Source: UBA6168 sp041392505 (GTDB taxonomy: Bacteria > Bacteroidota > Bacteroidia > Chitinophagales > Saprospiraceae). Taken from it: a stretch of 64,000 bases of DNA. The DNA lies in the NCBI GenBank assembly GCA_041392505.1, contig JAWKLX010000041.1, forward strand, positions 20,117 through 84,116. Reading direction: 5' to 3'. The notes beneath the pieces were generated by a model, which had not been told where the DNA came from, did not search any database, and was given only the letters and a program-made list of their open reading frames with translations. How positions within the stretch are numbered: position 1 is the stretch's first letter; each line of letters begins with the position of its first letter. The position numbers were made by a program, and so were the translations under genes. This document shows positions 8,693 to 17,989 of this stretch, piece after piece.

Positions 8693-9409
8693 CTATTGAT
8701 TTTGTTCTGAATTGATCATTTTGTTATACTGGAAAAACCGGATGACATCCTCTTCGTGGGAGGTGGATATTTTTTGTTCCTCGGCAAACCGGATGAGTTT
8801 AGCTTGGCGTTTCCGAAAAAGGTTGATGAATTTCTTTTTGCTTTTTGGGAGTTTTTCGGCTGTACCGGTTTTTTTGTCGAGATAATATAATTCAGATGTT
8901 TTTTCAAAAACAGTCCTATTGGCTTGGGAGATTTTCATGGGGTGGTCGTTGACAATTGTCTTCTTTAGGTAAGTCCTTTTTAATAAAGGGAAATCACCAT
9001 CCACCAAAATTTGTAAAAAACCTTTTTTAGTTTCTTTACCCAATTGAAATGAATAAATCCCAAAATTCTCAGAGCCTATTTTCACCGACTTCGTTTTCTC
9101 TGAATCCAAATAATATAATTTGTTTTTATGGATAAAATAAAACTGCCCTGTTGCATAATTGTAATTAGCGGAATCAACGGAAAGGGAAACCTCGCTTTGC
9201 CCTGTTGCTTCTATTGGTTGCCAATGGTCGTACAAGGATGTTTCCCCAATGTCTTTAAGTGATTCATTGCGGTTCATCATATTGATGTACATCTGGTTTT
9301 GGGCATTGGTGGGGTTGCCGAATATATCTTGTCTGACCACTTCGTTAAATTGCCCGTAAGAGGTTAAAATGGCAGAGAAAAAAAAGAAATAAATAAATAG
9401 GCATTTCAT
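8693..9409 (-). CDS. Secreted protein of unknown function, Sus-locus associated (paralogue of 653-1363)
   Basis: A 238-residue protein with a signal peptide (MKCLFIYFFFFSAILTSYGQ). A beta-rich middle ('GQFYFIHKNKLYYLDSEK', 'FGIYSFQLGKETKKGFLQILVDG') resembles a protein that reads out as a single domain. The C-terminal part ('SELYYLDKKTGTAEKLPKSKKKFINLFRKRQ') is strongly basic and parallels the paralogue at 653-1363. It lies downstream of susD, separated by a strong hairpin terminator at 9433-9475, and is followed immediately by the barrel protein gene. No named family recognised. Confidence 0.65.
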   Translation of the reverse strand: MKCLFIYFFFFSAILTSYGQFNEVVRQDIFGNPTNAQNQMYINMMNRNESLKDIGETSLYDHWQPIEATGQSEVSLSVDSANYNYATGQFYFIHKNKLYYLDSEKTKSVKIGSENFGIYSFQLGKETKKGFLQILVDGDFPLLKRTYLKKTIVNDHPMKISQANRTVFEKTSELYYLDKKTGTAEKLPKSKKKFINLFRKRQAKLIRFAEEQKISTSHEEDVIRFFQYNKMINSEQNQ

Positions 9410-9432
9410 ATTAAATGATTTTTAAAAACGGT

Positions 9433-9475
9433 AAAAAAAAACAGGACGCCACCGAGGTGGCATCCTGTTTTTTTT
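9433..9475. terminator. Bidirectional rho-independent terminator
   Basis: A stem (ACAGGACGCCACC with GGTGGCATCCTGT, one mismatch) is flanked by eight A on the left and eight T on the right, so it should work on both strands. On the minus strand it ends the lipoprotein-SusC-SusD unit. Confidence 0.8.
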
Positions 9476-9539
9476 GAATAGACCTCGAGGTAATATTTCC
9501 CCCACAATGGTTTTTTGTGAAAAACAAAAGATCGTGGGT

Positions 9540-10898
9540 TCAGGGAAACCCTATTGCGCATCCCACCAAATACGGGTGAAAATGAAATTGCTTCGGAGAG
9601 GCATCCAAATTATCATTTGAGAAAACCTCGGTTTGTGCGTAAGGCAACCTACGTGGTATTTGCGAACCAACGTTTGGAGTCAATTCAGGGTAACCCGTCC
9701 TCCTCCAATCATTGAATACTTCGGGCTCAGCCAAAAGGGCCAAGTACTTCTGGGTGATGATGTTTTTCAATGTGAGGTTGGATTCGCCCACACCAACGGT
9801 AGATTGGGCGACGTACTCATCGTACCTCGCTTGTACGGTATCCTGGTTGCTGGACAAAGCAGCTTCCGCAAAAGAAGACCGGATGCCGGCCAAATAGGCA
9901 GTGTAAGCTTCTGTTTTATTACCCAACATCAAATTGGCCTCGGCGCGGATAAATTCCTGCTCGGTGTAGGACAACATTTGCTGCAACTGGTTCGGTACAA
10001 AGATCGGGTGGCCTACCACGGGCTGCCCATAGGTAGTTAATCTTGGGTCGTTAAACTGTTGAAGCAGAGCTACATAAGCAGCTCCAGTCTCAGTGTCACC
10101 ACGTTGCTGAATGAACTGGAACATTGGTGCATTTTCAGTTGCCCCAGAGCCATAGGAAAAGGCGAAGCCTTCTGAACGGTTCGCAAAACCACCCTTATCC
10201 AGAGCGGCCAAGGCAGCAGTGTAGGCAGCATCGCCATTGATTTTTGAAAGGTGCAAGCGACCTCTTGCTTCCAATACGTTTAGGAATTTGACCCATTTGG
10301 ACGCATCTCCACCGTAGAACAAATCACCGGCAAGCGGAAATCCACCATCGTCTTTCTGTAACGCACCCCGGGCTTCGTCAATTAATGCAAACAAAGCTTC
10401 GTAAATGGACTGCTGAGAATCAAATGTCGGTGAGTACACGGCCACTTCGTCAAAACGTAGTGCATCGCTGTAAGGTAGGTCTCCCCAAAAATCGGTGGCG
10501 GCCATCATCGTAAATGCTTCCAATGCTTTGCCCACCCCTGCAAAATGGTTAAAGCCTTTTTCCTCCGCTTGCTGAATCAATCGGCGGTTGGATTGCAAGG
10601 TGCCAGTAAAAATATTTGACCAAGCTGCGTCGCAGTCGCTTCCAATAATGCCGTAATTGTGAAAGACCAAATGCTGTCTTGCTATACCGTCAACGTGGTG
10701 GGTGTTGATGCCCAGGTACCGGGCAAAATCGCCACCATAAGTGTAGGCCAAACGGGCCTGGACTTGTGGCAGGATCACCGTTTCGTTGACGGAGATTGGG
10801 TTGTCGGGATCCACGTTGGAATCCGCCCCGAAGTAGTCCTCGCAGCCGACCAATAAGAAGGTGGCGAAGGCAAAAGCTAAAAATTTTATATTTTTCAT
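9540..10898 (-). CDS. SusD/RagB-family nutrient-binding outer-membrane lipoprotein
   Basis: A 452-residue lipoprotein (lipobox FLLVGC, Cys ~19) of the SusD-like_2 type: 'VNETVILPQVQARLAYTYGGDFARYLGI', 'CDAAWSNIFTGTLQSNRRLI', 'AFTMMAATDFWGDLPYSDAL', 'YTEQEFIRAEANLML' and 'FNDWRRTGYPELTP'. It pairs with the SusC at 11043-14330, 144 bp upstream, on the same strand. The last 14 residues look wrong for the family: shifting frame by one base at about 9585-9587 restores an ending 'FIFTRIWWDAQ' with a stop at 9551, which is the usual aromatic SusD end. So there is a one-base indel near the 3' end, real or a sequencing error. No glycoside hydrolase is nearby, so the imported ligand need not be a glycan. 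Confidence 0.9.
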   Translation of the reverse strand: MKNIKFLAFAFATFLLVGCEDYFGADSNVDPDNPISVNETVILPQVQARLAYTYGGDFARYLGINTHHVDGIARQHLVFHNYGIIGSDCDAAWSNIFTGTLQSNRRLIQQAEEKGFNHFAGVGKALEAFTMMAATDFWGDLPYSDALRFDEVAVYSPTFDSQQSIYEALFALIDEARGALQKDDGGFPLAGDLFYGGDASKWVKFLNVLEARGRLHLSKINGDAAYTAALAALDKGGFANRSEGFAFSYGSGATENAPMFQFIQQRGDTETGAAYVALLQQFNDPRLTTYGQPVVGHPIFVPNQLQQMLSYTEQEFIRAEANLMLGNKTEAYTAYLAGIRSSFAEAALSSNQDTVQARYDEYVAQSTVGVGESNLTLKNIITQKYLALLAEPEVFNDWRRTGYPELTPNVGSQIPRRLPYAQTEVFSNDNLDASPKQFHFHPYLVGCAIGFP

Positions 10899-10923
10899 GT
10901 AGTGTATTTTTTGATGGAAATAG

Positions 10924-11038
10924 GGTTGAAATACAATTGAAATAAGTAGAAATATTTATTCGGCTTAGCGAATGTTTTTTTTTAAAATATTTCAACTGTA
11001 TTTCAATTGTATTTCAACCATATTTCAACGGTATTTCA
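10924..11038. repeat. Inverted and tandem repeats between susC and susD
   Basis: The segment 10990-11038 contains five tandem 11-bp units related to ATTTCAACTGT. A perfect 21-bp inverted copy of 10999-11019 lies at 10924-10944 (core TTGAAATACAATTGAAATA). In the susCD transcript this could form a long A/U-rich hairpin with about 54 bases in the loop, and the tandem units allow several alternative pairings. A role in lowering or tuning susD relative to susC is a guess. Confidence 0.7.
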
Positions 11039-11042
11039 ACAA

Positions 11043-14000
11043 TTAAAAAGTGGCGTTCAGGCCTATGGAATAAGACTTCACGTTTGGCAATTGGAAATAA
11101 TCTAAGCCTTGTCCGTTACTGCTAGACCCGACTAATGATAATTCAGGGTCAAAGCCAGTGTAAGGAGTAGACAAGAATAGGTTCCGGCCAGTGAAAGAAA
11201 TGTTCAAGTTGTCAAAACCAGGGAGGTTGAGAACATTCTTCAGATCGTATCCGATGGACACATAGCGCAATCTCCTGAAAGAAGCATCTTCGATGAAATG
11301 TTCAGCTACAGCTCCAAAGCCACCACCATTTCCTTGGTACCAGTTTTGGTCAAGCGGTACAGCGATGTTATTGGCAGCTCCATTGGATGCTTTTACACCA
11401 TCAAAAACAGTGACCGTTCCCCGGTTTTCGGTTAGTTCACTCATCCCGAAAAAGGTAATGGCGCCTTTAGTGCCGTTCCAGATGTCACCTCCTTCCCGGA
11501 TGTCAAACAAGAAGCTAAGGGTCGCTCCTTTGTAGCTCAGGGTGTTGGTGATACCTAGTAGAAAATCTGGGTTCGGATTGCCGATCACGCGGTTAGTCGG
11601 GTCCACCAATGGGTAACCATAGCCTGGTAAGGATGGGTCGTCTTGGATAACCAATGCGCCGTCAGGGTTGTAATCTGCGTTCGGGTCGAATATTCCCTCA
11701 TCTGTATTGACATGCTGGAATGCTCCACCTACCAACTGTCCATATTCATACGTACGGATTACGTCGCCATTCTCGTCTTTGAGTGGTGCTAAGTTGAAAA
11801 CACTGGTGCCAGTGAACCCGTCCAGGTATTGGTTTTGGACACCTGCAGGTAGTGATTCAACAGTGGTTTTCCACTTGGAAAAGTTAAAAACCATGTTCCA
11901 ATTAAAATCCTTTGTTCTGACCGGATTAATGTTAAGTACGATTTCCCCTCCATTGGTCTGTAGCTCGCCACTATTGACAACTGCCCTTTGGAAACCAGTC
12001 GTATTGGAAATATTGATAGGGATAATCTGGTCTGTCGAATTACGGGAGTAATAAGTAGCGTCGATGCCGATCCGGTTGTTGAGGAAACGTAAGTCAAAAC
12101 CAACTTCAATATCTTTTGTCCTGGAAGGCTTCAGCAACGGGTTTCCTGCAACTGTACTCAATACGAAGCCAGAAGTGCCCTTGAATGGAAAGCCAAGTCC
12201 AGCAGTCCAACCGTCGTTCACGTCAAAGATGGTACCTGCGTTTTGGATAGGCAATTGCCAAGGAGTGGAAGTGTTGTAACCTGTCGGTGCACCACCGCCT
12301 ACTTCGGCATAAGAGCCTCTCAGCTTGAGGTAGGAGATTAATTTAGAATCAAACAACTCACTGGCAACGAGGCCCAAGGAAACAGATGGGTAGAAGAAAG
12401 AAATCGAACTGGCATCAAATGGCACCAGTGGGTTGATCAAAGTAGAAGACCAGTCGTTCCGGCCAGTCACGGTCAGGTACAAAAAGTTCCTGAATCCAAA
12501 ATCAATGGTACCATAAACACCGGCAGTACGCTCATTGGTATTCGTAATTTGGGTAGAAATAGTACTTGTATTTCCTATTTCAGGAAACCCTATAAAGTTC
12601 AGGCCATCGCCCTGGATGTAGTTTTGTTTTAGCTTTTCATCATACAGGTTGACACCTAACTGGTAACTCATTGTCAAATCTTCAAATAGGGAGCCACTAC
12701 CATTTACATTAAAATAAGCATCGATGTGGCGGTAGTTATAGTTGTCTTCGAGGACCTGGCCGCCAGGGAGAGCCCTACTGCCAATTTCAAAGCGTTGTGT
12801 CCGGTTGTCACCATAAGAGTCCGTGCCAATCAAAGTTCCCAATTTAAACCACTCGTGGAAAGTATAACTCGCCCGCAAGCTGCCATAAAAACGGTTTACT
12901 TTGTCATTAAACAGGGCGTTATTGACAGTCCAGTAAGGGTTGTCGTATCCACCGCCACCACGGTAATTCCGCTGAGAACCATCGGCAAATTGATAGGAAG
13001 AGTTGCCATTTTCATCTACACCGTTCACAGGGTCTGACAATCCAGCACCATTATCGAAAGAAGGAGTAGTCCTCAGCAAGCCGAGCATGATACCGGAAGT
13101 GTTGGAACCTTGCTGGATACGAGTGCCGCCTGAACGGACATAGTTGGCACTGATCCCAATATCCAAGCGGTCGTCAAATAATTTAGACCCCAAATTTATA
13201 CCTACATTGTAACGGTCAAATTCATTGTTTGGCGTTACGCCATCATCATTGGAAGCTCCAAAAGAAAAACGGTAGTTGGCTGCATCTGTACCTCCTGAGA
13301 AGGCTACGTTGGTGTTCGAACGGATACCTGTCTTGAAGAAATCGCCCACATTGTCATAGGGTTTTGCTTGTGGCCCTGCGGCAGGGTCAGTGGAAAGACG
13401 CCCATTTTTGTCCCATTTGTAAGTAGCGTCTCCATCATAATACAAGTCAGTAAAAGCAGGCCCCCAGCTACCGGCTTGACCTGTTTCAGGTCCTTGCCAT
13501 ACGCCATTGCTGCCTTGGGCATATTTATCCTGTAGGCCAACAATATTAGAAACTTGGGAAAAGGTAACGTTGGTGCTGACATCTACTTTCAGTTCCTTCG
13601 AACCGCCTTTTTTAGTCGTAATGAGGATCACACCCCTAGCGCCTTCTATCCCATAAAGGGCCGTAGCGGCTGCCCCTTTCAAGATGGAAATGTTAGCAAT
13701 ATCGTTAGGGTTGACATCAATAGCTCGGTTGGAGTTGGAAACCCCTGCCAAAGACCGCTCCGTGGAGTTTTCGTCATTGTTTAGCCTGATACCGTCCACG
13801 ATGATCAGGGCTTCATTGTTGCCGTTGAAAGAGGTCTGTCCTCTTAAAATGATCCGGGAAGATGCCCCTGCTGCTCCATTCGATTGGGTGACCTGAACAC
13901 CAGCTGCGGCGCCAGCCAATGCGTCGATAGCGTTGACCGTATTCGATTTTGAAATGGTTTCTGCGCCTACCTGTTGCACAGCGTAACCCAATGCTTTTTC

Positions 14001-14330
14001 ATCACGGGTAACACCCAAAGCTGTCACCACCACCTCGTTCAAAACTTGTCCTGCTTCGAGGGTCACATTTACGTTGGAAAGACCAACAATGCTGACGGTT
14101 TGTGTAGCAAAACCAGTATAACTAATCGTTAATTCAGTTGCATCGCTGGGCACATTGATTTCAAAGCTGCCATCAATATCTGTGACGGTACCAGTGGTTG
14201 TGCCTTTAACGATGACAGTAGCCCCGATGAGTGGCTCGTTCGAATCGGTGACTATTCCTTTCACCATGCGCTGGCCAAATGCCACGCTCACGGCAAGAAA
14301 AAATGCCAAAAATGGTATTAATTTTTTCAT
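11043..14330 (-). CDS. SusC/RagA-family TonB-linked outer-membrane transporter
   Basis: A large outer-membrane channel of ~1095 residues. The start at 14330 is chosen because it begins a proper signal peptide (MKKLIPFLAFFLAVSVAFGQ); in-frame ATGs at 14387 and 14351 would add a non-signal extension. Domains in order: carboxypeptidase-regulatory-like beta domain ('VKGIVTDSNEPLIGATVIVKG', about residues 23-95), the SusC motif region 'LNEVVVTALGVTRDEKALGYAVQ', a plug domain ('NAIDALAGAAAGVQV', 'RGQTSFNGNNEALIIVDG'), and a ~22-stranded barrel ending in an aromatic terminus (SIGLNATF). It imports a substrate energised by TonB together with the SusD lid at 9540-10898. The lipoprotein gene at 14441-15253 lies directly upstream on the same strand, and the three are likely one transcript. 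Confidence 0.93.
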   Translation of the reverse strand: MKKLIPFLAFFLAVSVAFGQRMVKGIVTDSNEPLIGATVIVKGTTTGTVTDIDGSFEINVPSDATELTISYTGFATQTVSIVGLSNVNVTLEAGQVLNEVVVTALGVTRDEKALGYAVQQVGAETISKSNTVNAIDALAGAAAGVQVTQSNGAAGASSRIILRGQTSFNGNNEALIIVDGIRLNNDENSTERSLAGVSNSNRAIDVNPNDIANISILKGAAATALYGIEGARGVILITTKKGGSKELKVDVSTNVTFSQVSNIVGLQDKYAQGSNGVWQGPETGQAGSWGPAFTDLYYDGDATYKWDKNGRLSTDPAAGPQAKPYDNVGDFFKTGIRSNTNVAFSGGTDAANYRFSFGASNDDGVTPNNEFDRYNVGINLGSKLFDDRLDIGISANYVRSGGTRIQQGSNTSGIMLGLLRTTPSFDNGAGLSDPVNGVDENGNSSYQFADGSQRNYRGGGGYDNPYWTVNNALFNDKVNRFYGSLRASYTFHEWFKLGTLIGTDSYGDNRTQRFEIGSRALPGGQVLEDNYNYRHIDAYFNVNGSGSLFEDLTMSYQLGVNLYDEKLKQNYIQGDGLNFIGFPEIGNTSTISTQITNTNERTAGVYGTIDFGFRNFLYLTVTGRNDWSSTLINPLVPFDASSISFFYPSVSLGLVASELFDSKLISYLKLRGSYAEVGGGAPTGYNTSTPWQLPIQNAGTIFDVNDGWTAGLGFPFKGTSGFVLSTVAGNPLLKPSRTKDIEVGFDLRFLNNRIGIDATYYSRNSTDQIIPINISNTTGFQRAVVNSGELQTNGGEIVLNINPVRTKDFNWNMVFNFSKWKTTVESLPAGVQNQYLDGFTGTSVFNLAPLKDENGDVIRTYEYGQLVGGAFQHVNTDEGIFDPNADYNPDGALVIQDDPSLPGYGYPLVDPTNRVIGNPNPDFLLGITNTLSYKGATLSFLFDIREGGDIWNGTKGAITFFGMSELTENRGTVTVFDGVKASNGAANNIAVPLDQNWYQGNGGGFGAVAEHFIEDASFRRLRYVSIGYDLKNVLNLPGFDNLNISFTGRNLFLSTPYTGFDPELSLVGSSSNGQGLDYFQLPNVKSYSIGLNATF

Positions 14331-14440
14331 TTTATTATTTTCTTGATTCATGCTGCAACTCAATTTATCGTCTTGAATAATTCCCAAAAATTGGAATTAC
14401 AGCACTTGCGATTTTTGATTAATTCAAACTAAACTCCTAA

Positions 14441-15253
14441 TTAATTGCTGAGGGGAGGCCAGTCGGACCCGTCTGTCCTGGTGAGGGTAACCACCCCAAA
14501 TTCGCCATAGGTATTAGAGTAGGTGAAATTCCAGTCTGCCCCGTTCACTTCACTGATCTCAAATTCCCATGAATCACCGAAAGAATCAGTGCCAGTGATT
14601 TGTATCCGATTGCAGACGTCCGTCATTTGCAAGGTACCCCAGCCACTAAAGCCACCGTAACAGGCGTCGTAAGTGCCAAAGCTCCAATCGTCAAAAACGT
14701 AGACACCCGCACCAACTTCGGAGATGGTGACGGTTCCAGTCAGGTCGGTTTCTCCGTCGCAATTTGATGCATAGGTGAAATAGGAGGAGGTGAGGTAATT
14801 ATAAGTCCCGGCCAGCTCCGAACGGCAGCTCACCCTTACGTCAAGGGTGTTGGAAGACCGGGTCGATCCATTGTCGAAAAGGAAACGGAAAGAGTCGTCA
14901 ACCGCTACCTCTGCTACTGTCAGGCCAACTGCGCTTAGCGCTTCGTTGAAGGTGACGGAAACAGTGCCGGGAACAGCTGTCCCAGCTTTAAAAGTTACGG
15001 GAGCCCCGCCGTTGTAAGAAACTACTATGTCCGTAGTGCTTATGCTCTCTCCGGTAGCGGATAAATCGAAAGCAATGGAAGAATTGTTAGGGTCTCCTAA
15101 GTCGAAGAAACCTGTTTGCACATTGGATGCCGTCACGAGCGTACCAATGGGCACATAAAGGTCGTCGGCAAAACTGTCCCCAATTGGCGAATCATGGCAG
15201 CTGGCTGCCAGGAATACCAAAAAGGCCAGTACCATTAAATGGTGATTTTTCAT
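14441..15253 (-). CDS. Lipoprotein of unknown function, first gene of SusCD unit (paralogue of 1419-2315)
   Basis: A 270-residue lipoprotein with signal MKNHHLMVLAFLVFLAASC and lipobox LAASC. The mature part is all-beta in character, with paired Cys residues (CRSELAG, ASNCDGE, YDACYGG, DVCNRI). It shares its segment order and its end ('TYGEFGVVTLTRTDGSDWPP') with the lipoprotein at 1419-2315. Here it precedes susC, whereas the other copy follows susD, so gene order has been rearranged between the two cassettes. A surface ligand-binding role is inferred from the neighbourhood. Confidence 0.7.
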   Translation of the reverse strand: MKNHHLMVLAFLVFLAASCHDSPIGDSFADDLYVPIGTLVTASNVQTGFFDLGDPNNSSIAFDLSATGESISTTDIVVSYNGGAPVTFKAGTAVPGTVSVTFNEALSAVGLTVAEVAVDDSFRFLFDNGSTRSSNTLDVRVSCRSELAGTYNYLTSSYFTYASNCDGETDLTGTVTISEVGAGVYVFDDWSFGTYDACYGGFSGWGTLQMTDVCNRIQITGTDSFGDSWEFEISEVNGADWNFTYSNTYGEFGVVTLTRTDGSDWPPLSN

Positions 15254-16222
15254 ACGTTAAATGATTTGAATAGTGAGAAAATATGACGCGGACTTTCCTG
15301 CTTGAAGTGCAGCAAAGCACTTAAGCTAAAAATCCAGTCGGGTTTTTTATTTGCGGTTTATAAAAAAAAAAAATAGGCAAGGACAGGCGTGTTAAAACAG
15401 GCCTAATTAAAGTAGACGTTTTAGGATTTTTTGTTTTAAATAGTTACGCTTAAATAAAAAATACTTTTCTGTTGAGCTTATTTCATACTATTCAATCAAT
15501 GCAAATGTAAAATTAATTTAATGGAGTTTCAAGTAATTAAATTTATTTTGGAGTGCGCATTACTGTTGAGTTAAAGGTAGAACGTTTCGCATTGTTAAAT
15601 AGCTTCCAGCAAGAAGTTGTCGTTTGGTTTTGTCCTGTTTTTTCTTTTGGATATTGCTGTTTTGTTGTTTTTTATTTTATTTAATCATGTATTTTTTTAG
15701 AGTTTTAATTTGTTTTATTTATTATTATAAACAATTGAATATCAGTTTTTTGCGTCAAATTAAGCAGGTGTTGTTTGATTTTGTGATTTTGGTAGATGAT
15801 AATATAAAGGAAGATTTATTTGTCGGGTAAATTAATTTAGATATTCGATTTTTTTTGCTCAAAAAGGTGCTTTGTTCTTGATGTCTTTTACATTGCATTT
15901 ATAGATAATTCGCCTTTTTTACAATTAATATATTTAGTATAAAATGGTTAATTCGTCTTTTTTACAATAATTAATTCATCCTTTTTTACAATTTTAAATT
16001 TAGTTAAATAATTAATTCGTCTTTTTTACAAATCGAAGTATTGCCGTAAAAGCCGAATCGTCTTTTTTACAATAATATTGTTATTTTATGTTGTCGGTTT
16101 TGCAACTATACGCTTTTTATAATGTCGTAAATGTCCGATTAATAAGTGGCGGAAAATAATTCGACATTCAGTTGTAGCTATTTGAGTGGCGGAATAATAA
16201 TTTGAAAAATCACTTCATATAA
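15254..16222. other. Long AT-rich divergent intergenic region
   Basis: About 970 bp separate the minus-strand Sus unit from the plus-strand arylsulfotransferase-type gene. It is very AT rich and has no convincing gene: a 68-codon frame at 15624-15830 is low-complexity F/L/I/Y. It holds the five-copy short repeat described separately and a pair of GTGGCGGAA-containing repeats (about 16147 and 16185). Both divergent promoters must lie here. Confidence 0.6.
15908..16072 (+). repeat. Five dispersed copies of a 17-bp motif upstream of an arylsulfotransferase-type gene
   Basis: Copies of ATTCGTCTTTTTTACAA or close variants start at 15908, 15951, 15974 (18 nt, one insertion), 16015 and 16056. Start-to-start spacings are 43, 23, 41 and 41 bp, i.e. 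about 2 or 4 helical turns. All are in the same direction. They end about 150 bp before the start of the gene at 16223. Confidence 0.75.
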
Positions 16223-17899
16223 ATGATCGCTTTTCGAATAAAAAAATTGACCACAAATGTTTTCCTGCTGTTAAGTTCATTTGCCGTACAAGCGCAGAAC
16301 ACCGTGGGACTGATTTCCATAGATCACGAAAAAACAATAGGTGGGTTCAACTTGATATACCCCGAACACCAACCAGATGTCTACCTCTTAAACGAATGTG
16401 GGGAAATTGTCCATGTATGGGAAGATGATACAGATTTAAGGCCCGGAAAAACGGCTTGCCTTTTGGAAAATGGGAACTTGCTACGGGCCAAAATCAGTCC
16501 TGCGCTTGGGGCATCATTTGGGACGGGAGGGGCAGGAGGTGTGGTTGAAATGCTCACTTGGGATAATGAATTGGTGTGGTCTTACACTGTGGCGGATTCC
16601 CTGAACCGTCAGCATCATGACGTGCTGTACATGGAAAATGAAAATGTCTTGATGATTGTTTGGGAATGGAAAAATTATGACGAACTGATTGAAAATGGTT
16701 TTGACACCCTTCACAATGCCGCTGACGTACTCTGGCCGGACTACTTGTTGGAGGTAAACCCTCAGACAAATGAAATTGCTTGGGAGTGGCACGCCTGGGA
16801 TCACTTGGTGCAAGATTTTGATCCAACAAAAAAGAACTACGGGGTAGTTAGCGACCATCCGGAACTGATCGATGTCAACTACAAAGAGCTCACCTTTGAA
16901 CGGCAGGATTTCATGCACACCAACGCCATTGACTACGACCCCATCAAAGATCAGGTACTGCTGAGTGTCCGCCATTTTAATGAAATATGGATCATCGACC
17001 ACAGCACTACCTCTGAGGAAGCCAGTGGCCACACTGGCGGAAACAGTGGAAGGGGAGGCGATCTTCTTTTTCGTTGGGGGAATCCGGCTGCCTACGGTAA
17101 AGGCAATGAGGCGGACCAAAAATTGTTCAACCAACACGATGCTCAGTGGATTGATGATTTTGTAGATTCTAATTACGGGCACTTTGGGGAAATAGTCCTC
17201 TTTAATAATAAGGTGTCAACAAATACCTCGGCAGGTCAAATTTTAGCACCAGTCTGGGAGGAAGCCGCCAAGTCTTATGCTATGGAAAATGGTGTATTTC
17301 TCCCGAATACGTTTTCCGAAACCATTTCACATCCTGACGCAGCTAAAAACTATTCGTCCAACGCATCAAGCATTCAAATTTTGGGAGATGGGGCGGTGGT
17401 GATGTGTGCCGCTAACCAAGGCTTTCTATTTGAACTGGCAAAAGACGGTTCGGTGGCCTGGGAATATCGCATTCCGCTGCGGTTTGGCCTCCCAGTCACA
17501 CAAGGGTTTGCATTGTCGGTGAACGATAATTTTACATTTCAGTGCGAAAAGTATTTGGCGGATTTTCCTGCGTTTAATGGAAAGGAATTAACCCCAATGG
17601 GATTTATTGAATTAGAGCCCAATATTGCCTTTTGTGCGCTCTCTGGGACGTCTGAAAAAAAAGAAGGAGAATTAATAATTTACCCCAATCCAATGGTAGA
17701 TTATTTTTTTATAGAGAACAATATGACTCTCCCAGCCCGTGTTGAAATATTTAATAATTACGGTGAAAGAGTATATCATGAATTAATTAATACAGGCAAA
17801 AATAAAATAGACGCAGTAGATTGGCCTTCGGGCATTTATTTTTTAGCAGAAAAAGAGCAGGGTATTTTTTATAAATTAATAAAAATGGAGCAGGGGTAG
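16223..17899 (+). CDS. Arylsulfotransferase-family (ASST-type) beta-propeller protein with T9SS sorting domain
   Basis: A 558-residue paralogue of the protein at 2458-4146; most motifs are identical. The signal peptide ends near AVQAQN. Family motifs: 'VGLISIDHEKTIGGFNLIYPE', 'GEIVHVWED', 'CLLENGNLL', 'QHHDVLYMENENVLMIVWEW', 'MHTNAIDYDP', 'EIWIIDHST', 'GGDLLFRWGNP' and 'HDAQWIDDF'. The C-terminal ~75 residues (LIIYPNPMVDYFFIENN ... GIYFLAEK) form a T9SS sorting domain. It is transcribed away from the Sus unit and preceded by the five-copy motif at 15908-16072, which may be its control region. The sulfate donor and acceptor are unknown. Confidence 0.8.
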   Translation: MIAFRIKKLTTNVFLLLSSFAVQAQNTVGLISIDHEKTIGGFNLIYPEHQPDVYLLNECGEIVHVWEDDTDLRPGKTACLLENGNLLRAKISPALGASFGTGGAGGVVEMLTWDNELVWSYTVADSLNRQHHDVLYMENENVLMIVWEWKNYDELIENGFDTLHNAADVLWPDYLLEVNPQTNEIAWEWHAWDHLVQDFDPTKKNYGVVSDHPELIDVNYKELTFERQDFMHTNAIDYDPIKDQVLLSVRHFNEIWIIDHSTTSEEASGHTGGNSGRGGDLLFRWGNPAAYGKGNEADQKLFNQHDAQWIDDFVDSNYGHFGEIVLFNNKVSTNTSAGQILAPVWEEAAKSYAMENGVFLPNTFSETISHPDAAKNYSSNASSIQILGDGAVVMCAANQGFLFELAKDGSVAWEYRIPLRFGLPVTQGFALSVNDNFTFQCEKYLADFPAFNGKELTPMGFIELEPNIAFCALSGTSEKKEGELIIYPNPMVDYFFIENNMTLPARVEIFNNYGERVYHELINTGKNKIDAVDWPSGIYFLAEKEQGIFYKLIKMEQG

Positions 17900-17989
17900 A
17901 TTTTATTCTAAAATTAGAAATTTGACAAATTAATAATAAGGGTTTTAATTTCCCAATTTCCCAATTTCTAATTTCCAATTTCCTTTAAT

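Noticed and set aside
15624..15830. 68-codon open frame rich in F, L, I and Y
   Set aside because: Low-complexity product of AT-rich intergenic DNA, no homologue pattern, no plausible start context.
15908..16072. Possible CRISPR array
   Set aside because: Repeats are only 17 bp, T-rich, unevenly spaced (23-43 bp), spacers are AT-rich and no cas gene is nearby.
16514..17182. 222-codon frame antisense to the arylsulfotransferase-type gene
   Set aside because: Antisense shadow; the plus-strand frame has clear family motifs throughout.
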